6,286 nt of DNA from Flavobacteriales bacterium (GTDB taxonomy: Bacteria; Bacteroidota; Bacteroidia; Flavobacteriales; Flavobacteriaceae). The stretch lies in the NCBI GenBank assembly GCA_027065935.1, contig JAMONI010000323.1:1-6286 (forward strand), given 5' to 3'. The position numbers and the translations under genes are program-made. Shown piece by piece: positions 1 to 5,615 of this stretch. The notes under the pieces were generated by a model, which was given only the letters and a program-made list of their open reading frames with translations, was not told where the DNA came from and searched no databases. Position 1 is the first letter of the stretch. Every line of letters begins with the position of its first letter.

Positions 1-2007
1 CGGCACTATCAATTCACCGCTTGAAATGGTGAAAAACGGATTTTCGCAAACAAATTTCCGGAAATCCCTTCGCACTTCCTCGGCAAATTCACGCACCACA
101 TCCCAATCGCCCAAAACAAATAAATCATCTCCACCGGAATACAAAATAAATACATGCTCCTTGTAATCCGGATTTCGCTCCCATATTTTATTTAAATAGC
201 CACGGAAAAACAAATCCATATTCCGGCTCAATGAAGCATAACGGCTAAACGTTTTTTGCCCCGGTGCAAATCCACTACTGAAAATATAACCCAAATTATC
301 TACATCCATACGCACCACACCCAATTTGTTGTATTTTCCTTTGGTTAACTCGTCAAAAGTTTTGGGAATCATCTTCTCCTCATCTTTAACCGGATAATCG
401 TTTCCTCCATAAAATTCAAAGGCTTGAATAAGTTTGGAATAATATTCTTCGTCCAAGAAAGAGGTATCGTTAAACTTGTATCGTATTCCCTGTTCAACAC
501 TATTTAATTGCGCATCATTTTCCGCTCTTAAATAATGATTATATCCCGCAAAATGCATATCGGCTTTCTCATCTTCCTCGCCGTGAATGACAAACCAATA
601 CTTGGCGCTTTTCAATTTCTTTCCTAATTCGATTTGTTGAGCCGTTAGCCAGCTAAGCGTCATATCCTCTTTAAATACCGGCTCGCCTTCTATTTCATCG
701 CCCGTTATATCATCACGGACGGCCTCGGGATCCACTGCTTGCGGTTCAAAAAAGGTATCATAATTTTTTTCCATTAAATCTTTAAACCGGCGGCTTTTGT
801 TAAGGGAAATTTCCCTAAAAACTTCCTCCCAAACCCGGTTTATCCGTTTCTCGAATACCGTCGGCATGCCGAACGGAACATACCCGTGCGCCACATATAA
901 TTGCGTTCGGAATTTATCGAATAATTCCTTTTCAATTTCACGGAAAATCTCCTCCACTTTCCGCTTGACCTTTTCCGTATTCGGCAATAGCATAAAAAAC
1001 GTACCGCCCGAATTGTATATCATGTTCGATTGATACAAATCCAATTCGTCCAATAACTTGCTAACAATGCTCGTCATAAGCAAATGCAACATAAAGGATC
1101 GTCCCTTCAAATTCTTAGCAGCATATTTGGATTTTATGTGATACAAATATTTTTGAATGCCCGACAAATCGGCACCTAACAATATAAACGGCTGTCCGTT
1201 GGCTTCATCCTTACGTAGGTTTTCCAATCCGGCAATACTGTTAATTCCTTTCTCAGTCAGATAGTCATAAAGCGCCATAGCAAAAGCCGCCGTCGTCTTG
1301 GAATGGTCAAACAAAGAAATATCGGGAATATCCTGTGTGCTGGAAGGCACGTTGCTCATATACTTTTCAAACAGATAATAAAGGGTTTCGGCAAAGTTCT
1401 TATTAGTCCAATTATACGTTTTATTCAGTTTTGAAATTTCATCAATAAATTCTTTCCATAAATGGGCATATTGGTGTTCAATATCCTCCATACCTTCTTT
1501 CTTTACCGGCATCAAATGATCGGCATCCAAAATACTGACCGGCATCCTGTAGTGCCAATCCTCCTCCGGATTTTCAAGTTTTCGTCCGATGGCTTCGAAA
1601 ACCGATAACAAGGGAGTTTTCCTGTAAGCACCGGGATCTTGTTCATGTTCGACATCTCTGGTAGGTTTATTCCTATCCATCCCGCTAGACAAATGATCGG
1701 CGGTGGAAATCACATTAAAGAGGAAATCATTTTCGGGATTATGATGCATAGCGGCCAAACGTATGAGACTTTCGTTTCCTCCTCCGGCAACTCCTAGTAT
1801 CTCTTCAATAAACTGAGCTGTCCAAAGCACATGCTTATGAGAATATTTATTATTGTATTTCGGGCAAAACAGGTCTTCTCTATATTTATCCTTATTCAAT
1901 TGTTCCCACCGGCCGTACCCAAGATGCCTATCCGCCCGCTGCCAGAATTTCCCCACATCGTGCAGCAGTGCCGCCAAGTAGATTTTATGTCGTATGCTAT
2001 CGTTCAT
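1..2007 (-). CDS. cas10: Cas10/Csm1, type III CRISPR large subunit (C-terminus beyond window)
   Basis: This is the signature subunit of a type III (most likely III-A/Csm) interference complex. In the family the HD domain cuts single-stranded DNA and the Palm domain makes cyclic oligoadenylates from ATP once target RNA is bound. The reading frame is open from ATG at 2007 to base 1, giving 669 residues. The N-terminal HD domain has LLHDVGKF (H16-D17), AMHHNPEN (H88-H89) and the Csm1-like ADHLSSGMDR near 103-112. The first Palm domain starts at LGADLSGIQKY (277-287). The second Palm domain carries RMDVDNLGYIF (566-576) and the cyclase motif SGGDDLF (624-630). The central region around 425-460, where Csm1 normally has a cysteine zinc ribbon, has none; the only cysteines seen are C48 and C654. 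The start overlaps the end of cas6 by 11 bases, which suggests translational coupling. Roughly 80-150 C-terminal residues are probably missing beyond the edge. The DVDNLG and HD signatures favour Csm1 over Cmr2. Confidence 0.96.
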   Translation of the reverse strand, partial: MNDSIRHKIYLAALLHDVGKFWQRADRHLGYGRWEQLNKDKYREDLFCPKYNNKYSHKHVLWTAQFIEEILGVAGGGNESLIRLAAMHHNPENDFLFNVISTADHLSSGMDRNKPTRDVEHEQDPGAYRKTPLLSVFEAIGRKLENPEEDWHYRMPVSILDADHLMPVKKEGMEDIEHQYAHLWKEFIDEISKLNKTYNWTNKNFAETLYYLFEKYMSNVPSSTQDIPDISLFDHSKTTAAFAMALYDYLTEKGINSIAGLENLRKDEANGQPFILLGADLSGIQKYLYHIKSKYAAKNLKGRSFMLHLLMTSIVSKLLDELDLYQSNMIYNSGGTFFMLLPNTEKVKRKVEEIFREIEKELFDKFRTQLYVAHGYVPFGMPTVFEKRINRVWEEVFREISLNKSRRFKDLMEKNYDTFFEPQAVDPEAVRDDITGDEIEGEPVFKEDMTLSWLTAQQIELGKKLKSAKYWFVIHGEEDEKADMHFAGYNHYLRAENDAQLNSVEQGIRYKFNDTSFLDEEYYSKLIQAFEFYGGNDYPVKDEEKMIPKTFDELTKGKYNKLGVVRMDVDNLGYIFSSGFAPGQKTFSRYASLSRNMDLFFRGYLNKIWERNPDYKEHVFILYSGGDDLFVLGDWDVVREFAEEVRRDFRKFVCENPFFTISSGELIVP

Positions 2008-2716
2008 ATTGCTTGTGATTTTTTTGTTTTACCGGATAAAGCACGCCGTAATTATGCGCCGCTCCTTTGCCCAAACCTATATGCGGCGGCAAAAAAACGT
2101 TGGCATCAAACCAAACGTCATACGTTATAAATTTTACGTTCTTATAAGATGTCCACCGCAAGGCGGAACGCCGGAAATTTTTAATTTTGACTTCACCTTC
2201 CATAAACCATCCTATGCCCTTGGCAAAGGCAAGGATGTTTTTTTTGAGCATGTCCACCAAAAAATCGTTTTGTTCTTTTATCGTGAACATCGACTTGAAT
2301 TTCAAATAATTTTCATCTTGAACGGGCAACCAGTTCGTCAGTTTGTAGCGCCTGAACGCTTCACCGTGATACACTTGCAAATGATACAAGCGTGGAATTA
2401 TTTTATAAATTTCCAACGAAATTTTATCGCCGTTGATATAAACATCCCGTTTTCCTACGTCGTGAAATAAGGCTTCAATTTGTTCAACACCTTCACCCAA
2501 ATACAAAATGGCACCTCGTCCGTTAATGACCTTGTATTGGATGAGCGGGTATCCGAACCGAACGCCGTCGTTCAAGTGGTTATGATATAAAAGGGAATAG
2601 GGTTTTATCACTTTTAAAACCGCCGAACGCAACATGCGAGATTCGTACATACGTAAATGCTGCGTAAAAACGAATTCCTGATATGGCAAAGAAAAACGCT
2701 TTTCATTTAAATTCAT
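1997..2716 (-). CDS. cas6: Cas6 CRISPR RNA-processing endoribonuclease
   Basis: Cas6 cuts precursor CRISPR RNA inside the repeats, independently of metal ions, to give the crRNAs loaded into the interference complex. This 239-residue protein has the usual family length. The N-terminal RAMP-like half contains YSLLYHNHL (40-48), and the two histidines H45 and H47 fall where Cas6b-type enzymes carry their catalytic histidine. It is followed by YPLIQYKVI (56-64), typical of this branch. The C-terminal glycine-rich loop HIGLGKGAAHNYG (212-224) is the Cas6 RNA-binding signature. The ATG at 2716 is preferred because the first strand begins at once (RFSLPYQEF), and the next methionines (23 and 28) would remove it. 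No Shine-Dalgarno sequence is present. The stop codon lies inside the start of cas10, so the two genes are one operon. The exact Cas6 subfamily and the roles of H45 and H47 are inferred from motif position. Confidence 0.93.
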   Translation of the reverse strand: MNLNEKRFSLPYQEFVFTQHLRMYESRMLRSAVLKVIKPYSLLYHNHLNDGVRFGYPLIQYKVINGRGAILYLGEGVEQIEALFHDVGKRDVYINGDKISLEIYKIIPRLYHLQVYHGEAFRRYKLTNWLPVQDENYLKFKSMFTIKEQNDFLVDMLKKNILAFAKGIGWFMEGEVKIKNFRRSALRWTSYKNVKFITYDVWFDANVFLPPHIGLGKGAAHNYGVLYPVKQKNHKQYER

Positions 2717-2720
2717 AGTA

Positions 2721-2753
2721 TAAATATAGAAATTTTTGTTTTATTCCAGCAAA
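2721..2753 (-). promoter_or_regulatory. Candidate Bacteroidota-type promoter for cas6-cas10
   Basis: Reading the minus strand, TTTG (2753-2750) is followed after 21 bases by TATATTTA (2728-2721). This differs from the Bacteroidota -33/-7 pattern (TTTG, about 19-21 bases, TAnnTTTG) by one base. Only four bases separate the -7-like element from the cas6 ATG, so transcription would start at or just inside the start codon. Either the mRNA is leaderless or the match is chance in an A/T-rich stretch. The -33 element lies 17 bases from the large hairpin at 2771-2821, so a protein bound there could affect initiation. Confidence 0.35.
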
Positions 2754-2770
2754 TCAATCGTTATTTTTTT

Positions 2771-2821
2771 GGAAATATTTCAATCCGACCTTATCAGCTC
2801 GGTCGTAGCTTAATATTTTCC
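2771..2821. repeat. 51-base imperfect inverted repeat (candidate operator or lone CRISPR-repeat relic)
   Basis: The outer arms are GGAAATATT (2771-2779) and AATATTTTCC (2812-2821), giving nine pairs with one bulged base. The inner arms CGACC (2786-2790) and GGTCG (2801-2805) pair perfectly around a 10-base loop. On the minus strand the inner stem is followed by GGATTGAAAT, which resembles the ATTGAAAC-type 3' end of many type III repeats. There is a single copy and no array. No T-run follows on either strand, so it is not a typical terminator. It lies between the WYL regulator gene and cas6, which makes an operator the simplest reading; a degenerate repeat is the alternative. Confidence 0.45.
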
Positions 2822-2899
2822 GGTTTGTTTTTATTCATACTTTTATTATCAAATCGTTAACACCCGTTTTGGATTTAAGTGCCTGAACGTAAATTTTTC

Positions 2900-2970
2900 A
2901 CCGGCGTTTCGTCACGAAATTATCAAGCCTCCGGTATCCAGTTTGCAAGGCCTTGAGCGGATTTTATCCG
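2900..2970. repeat. Cluster of short inverted repeats after the WYL gene
   Basis: Three small dyads lie just past the WYL stop codon. CGGAT/ATCCG (2958-2962 and 2966-2970) has a three-base loop. CAAGGCCTTG (2946-2955) is a perfect 10-base palindrome. TTTCG/CGAAA (2907-2911 and 2915-2919) has a three-base loop and is enclosed by ACCGG (2900-2904) and CCGGT (2931-2935). None is followed by a convincing T-run, so no intrinsic terminator is called. They may stabilise the 3' end of the WYL mRNA or bind a regulator. The gene-free stretch 2717-2974 otherwise holds only the 51-base hairpin and the candidate promoter. Confidence 0.4.
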
Positions 2971-2974
2971 GAAT

Positions 2975-3976
2975 TTATTCCTCTTGCATAAAATTCAATC
3001 CTCCGGATAGCATTTGAATCATTTTTTCGCGCAAGTATTTGGGTTTATGAACTTTTACATTGGGTACGTAATGCAAAATACTTTGCAACAGCTCGTAGTT
3101 TGTTCTTACTTTTAATTCGATAACCAACCTGCCGTTCCGGTGCATCAAAATGCGTTGCGTGTGATGAATGGGTTTGGTCAGGACGTATCCTACGGCGGGT
3201 TCTTTGAACTCGAGTTCGATTTGTTCCACCGGATTTTCCTTGATATAGGTTACGCCGATGATTTCATCGAACATACTGATGATTTTTTGTTTTTCTTCTC
3301 CGTTAAAAACCTTTTTCGTGTGTTTTAATGACACAATTCTGTCGAGCGGGATGGTAAAAAAAGGTTCGGGTTCGTTTTCGGGTTTTCCTATGAGAAACCA
3401 CCGGTTTTGGTATTCCCTCAGCAAATAAGGCCGAACCATATCTTCAAAATCGCCTTGCCCGTCAAATGAGTCGTAATCGATAATAATTTTTCTGTTTTCT
3501 TCGATAGCTTCGTATATCTTGTCAATCCATTGAAGTCCGGTAAAGTAAGGATTGGAATCCAGGATGACGTAAGGGAAAAACATGTATTTGGTATGCAATC
3601 CGGATTTTTCCACCGCTTTGTCGGTCATTTTGACAAACCATTCCACAAAGGGCAAGGGTATATTTCTTTTCAACACGTCCGAAGCTTCGAGAAGCAATTC
3701 GGCGTCGGTTTCGTTAATTCCGTTAAAGATGGAAAAATCATTATCCCGGTAATAATACCGTTTGTTTTTCCCAATTATAGGGGCATTAAATTCTTCACGC
3801 ATAAACTTGATATCCGCTCGCAAAGAACGCGCGCTAATTCCTCGCTTGTTTCCCGTTTTTTCATACAAATAGTCCGACACGCTTTCGATCAGTTCGTCGA
3901 TGGTGTATTTGCGTCCGGTATTAAACAGGGCGTTGAGTTTTATAATCCTTAGAAAGAAGTTTTTGTTTTTAGGCAT
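2975..3976 (-). CDS. WYL-domain transcriptional regulator
   Basis: This 333-residue protein has the layout of WYL-family DNA-binding regulators, in which an N-terminal winged helix binds DNA and the WYL domain is thought to sense a ligand such as a nucleotide or nucleic acid. The winged helix covers roughly 7-77, with YTIDELIESV as an early helix and ISARSLRADIKFMREEF (47-63) as the likely recognition helix. The WYL domain covers about 150-220. Its signature is EYQNRWFLIG (188-197), so the defining tripeptide reads W-F-L (193-195); IPLDRIVSL (209-217) follows. A C-terminal WCX-like extension covers about 245-330. Length and domain order are normal. The gene lies downstream of a strong terminator and upstream of cas6, and WYL proteins are recurrent regulators of CRISPR-Cas loci, so control of the cas operon is a reasonable inference. 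Its own promoter is unclear: only 23 bases separate the terminator T-run from the ATG. Confidence 0.92.
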   Translation of the reverse strand: MPKNKNFFLRIIKLNALFNTGRKYTIDELIESVSDYLYEKTGNKRGISARSLRADIKFMREEFNAPIIGKNKRYYYRDNDFSIFNGINETDAELLLEASDVLKRNIPLPFVEWFVKMTDKAVEKSGLHTKYMFFPYVILDSNPYFTGLQWIDKIYEAIEENRKIIIDYDSFDGQGDFEDMVRPYLLREYQNRWFLIGKPENEPEPFFTIPLDRIVSLKHTKKVFNGEEKQKIISMFDEIIGVTYIKENPVEQIELEFKEPAVGYVLTKPIHHTQRILMHRNGRLVIELKVRTNYELLQSILHYVPNVKVHKPKYLREKMIQMLSGGLNFMQEE

Positions 3977-3999
3977 GGCGTGATTTTTTACGATAATTT

Positions 4000-4032
4000 A
4001 AAAAAAATCTGCGATTTATTTTCAAACCGCAG
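4000..4032 (-). terminator. Intrinsic terminator of the ARPP-1/coiled-coil/DUF4407 operon
   Basis: On the minus strand CTGCGGTTT (4032-4024) pairs with AAATCGCAG (4017-4009), nine pairs including one G-T wobble, around a six-base loop. After one A follows an unbroken run of eight T (4007-4000). It begins 11 bases after the DUF4407 stop codon. The form and position are those of a Rho-independent terminator, and it separates the right-hand operon from the WYL gene. Confidence 0.85.
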
Positions 4033-4043
4033 GACTTATTCAT

Positions 4044-5012
4044 CTAACGCATGTTGTCTTCATTCATCTTTTCGACCAAATATTCGTAATCCGTTTTTTT
4101 AAAAAACACTTTGGTCAAAGCTACTAAAAGTTCAATAACAAAGAGAAGCAGAAACCATGACACCCAAAACCCTAAGGCCATTCTGTCATCGAATATCACT
4201 TTTTTGAGCAATTTGAGTTCGTCCAAAAAACCTTTTCGTTCTTTCAGCTCATTTTCCAATTCGTTTCGGATGTTAAACCATTTATCTTCCAAAGTCATTC
4301 TACGTTCTTTCAGCTGTTTGATATTCCGGTCGATATTTTTAAGTACCTCGAATTGAGGATTTTCCATCCGTTTGGTGGTTACGGTTTTTCGGATGATTTT
4401 TCCGGTGGAATCGCTAACGGTGGTCACCGTCGGAACGGCTATAACGGGTTTTCGGCTCAATTCTTGAAGCAAAGCCGATTTTTCCGATTCCTTCAATGCA
4501 ATCGTGCTGTCCAACTGTGCAATTTCCCGGCGAATTTCCTTGGTTTTGAACGGCACCAACGAATCGACTTCCGCTTGAATGGCAAAAGTTTTGGCTTTTT
4601 GTATATCTTCCCTGAAAATCACTTGGTCAATTACGGTTGCTCCTATTACGGCCATCACAATACCGAGAAAAATTCGCAACAACACATCCGCTAAGTTTTT
4701 ACCTACCGACAGTATGATCACCCGTTCGACGAGCATTGCGATAAAAGCCGCCCCTATACCTGCGCCTAAGGCTTGATAGGTGTCGAGCTTAAAATATTCT
4801 TTTGAGAAAACATAGCCTACCGCCATCCAAATTATCATAACCAACAACATGGAGGCCATATAGCGCTTGAGTTTTTTGTATGAGGCTTCACTGCATTGAC
4901 GCAGCAACGAACAGTTGTATCCCGTTAGTAAACATCCCAAACGTATCCACCAGGAGTTTTTTCTCAAATAAACGGGTTTTCCTTTGATTTCGGAAGGTAA
5001 TAATTCAGGCAT
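4044..5012 (-). CDS. DUF4407 membrane protein with long coiled-coil domain
   Basis: This 322-residue protein matches the DUF4407 family of unknown function. The N-terminal segment (RKNSWWIRLGCLLTGYN, 17-33) is the family's opening motif. Hydrophobic helices are visible at about 51-70, 80-102, 110-133 and 280-301. Between the third and fourth lies a charged region (about 134-275) with two helical coiled-coil stretches (157-187 and 222-271), split by a threonine/valine-rich insert (190-215, with VPTVTTV and KTVTTKR) that is probably beta-stranded. Positive charges at both termini suggest that both are cytoplasmic, which would place the coiled coil outside the inner membrane; this topology is inferred. 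The gene starts 12 bases after the preceding stop codon and is followed by a terminator, so it is the last gene of its operon. It probably anchors or senses at the membrane, but no catalytic motif is visible. Confidence 0.85.
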   Translation of the reverse strand: MPELLPSEIKGKPVYLRKNSWWIRLGCLLTGYNCSLLRQCSEASYKKLKRYMASMLLVMIIWMAVGYVFSKEYFKLDTYQALGAGIGAAFIAMLVERVIILSVGKNLADVLLRIFLGIVMAVIGATVIDQVIFREDIQKAKTFAIQAEVDSLVPFKTKEIRREIAQLDSTIALKESEKSALLQELSRKPVIAVPTVTTVSDSTGKIIRKTVTTKRMENPQFEVLKNIDRNIKQLKERRMTLEDKWFNIRNELENELKERKGFLDELKLLKKVIFDDRMALGFWVSWFLLLFVIELLVALTKVFFKKTDYEYLVEKMNEDNMR

Positions 5013-5024
5013 AAGAAAATGATT

Positions 5025-5564
5025 TTAAAGGTTTTCTTGAATTTTGTTCATAAATGTTTCTTCAACCAATCCGCGCGTAAATCCCGCCGTAAAGGTTTTT
5101 TTTACGTGCATAAAAGCGCCGTTTTCGGTTTCCTCTTCGATTTGGATTTTGATATCGTTCAACCGGGAGACTTCCTCCGTTATGCGTTCTATGTCTATTT
5201 GCACGGTATTGGCCAAATCTTGCAAGCCGTCGTTGGTAAGTGCCTCTATTTTGTCTTCGAGTTCTTTCAACTTTTTGGCATAAATGCTTTCCACTTTTTG
5301 CACATAATTCAACATTTTTCCTTTGATTCCGTCCAAAATGATACGTGCATACGCATTGTCCGGCACTTTCCGGGCCGCTGCATATCCGGGTTGCGAAAAG
5401 TCTTTCTGACAAATCGTGAGAATACTATTCAGATCGGTTACCTCTACGGTATAAATGATTTCGTCTGCTCCGAACAAGTCCGAATCGGCGGAGGGCTTGT
5501 CGTCAACGGAGTTCTTAGCTCCGAATCGCTTAAAAAAATTTTTAATTGAATCGATTAATCCCAT
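5025..5564 (-). CDS. Uncharacterised coiled-coil protein, 179 residues
   Basis: I do not recognise this family. The protein opens with a short amphipathic basic helix (GLIDSIKNFFKRFG, 2-15) that could lie on a membrane surface, followed by a polar linker (16-33). A compact segment (about 34-84) contains EIIYTVEVTDLNSIL and a helix with DNAYARIILDGIKGKML. A coiled coil of roughly 85-146 follows (KVESIYAKKLKELEDKIEAL, then ERITEEVSRLNDIKIQIEEE). The C-terminus is helical and mildly basic. No transmembrane helix, signal peptide, cysteine pair or enzymatic motif is seen. The ATG at 5564 has an A/T-rich leader without a Shine-Dalgarno sequence, 51 bases after the ARPP-1 stop codon; DUF4407 starts 12 bases downstream. 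The spacing and the shared coiled-coil character suggest that it works with the DUF4407 protein, perhaps as a peripheral partner. This is inference. Confidence 0.8.
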   Translation of the reverse strand: MGLIDSIKNFFKRFGAKNSVDDKPSADSDLFGADEIIYTVEVTDLNSILTICQKDFSQPGYAAARKVPDNAYARIILDGIKGKMLNYVQKVESIYAKKLKELEDKIEALTNDGLQDLANTVQIDIERITEEVSRLNDIKIQIEEETENGAFMHVKKTFTAGFTRGLVEETFMNKIQENL

Positions 5565-5615
5565 AATATTTTGATTTAACGGTTTATATCGTTTTCCGTA
5601 ACTATTTGAAATAAC

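Noticed and set aside
1831..2470. Two overlapping plus-strand open frames (1831-2130 and 1994-2470)
   Set aside because: They lie antisense to cas10 and cas6, which have clear family motifs; their proteins show no domain or plausible start context.
2797..2838. Possible leader peptide of 14 codons before cas6 (MNKNKPENIKLRPS, minus strand)
   Set aside because: It is very short, has no ribosome-binding or conservation evidence, and its end falls in the hairpin by an ordinary chance stop.
2717..2974. CRISPR array between the WYL gene and cas6
   Set aside because: There is only one repeat-like hairpin and no recurring unit with regular spacers; no array is present anywhere in the window.
5062..5412. 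Second minus-strand frame inside the 179-residue gene
   Set aside because: It is fully nested in the real gene in another frame and has an arginine/glycine-rich composition without family features.
5019..5549. Plus-strand open frame of 176 codons opposite the coiled-coil gene
   Set aside because: It mirrors almost the whole minus-strand gene, is phenylalanine- and cysteine-rich as antisense frames often are, and has no operon context.
5565..5615. Promoter or terminator between ARPP-1 and the coiled-coil gene
   Set aside because: Only a weak four-pair dyad (ACGG/CCGT) and no -33/-7 or T-run signal could be seen; the 51 bases fit an operon spacer.
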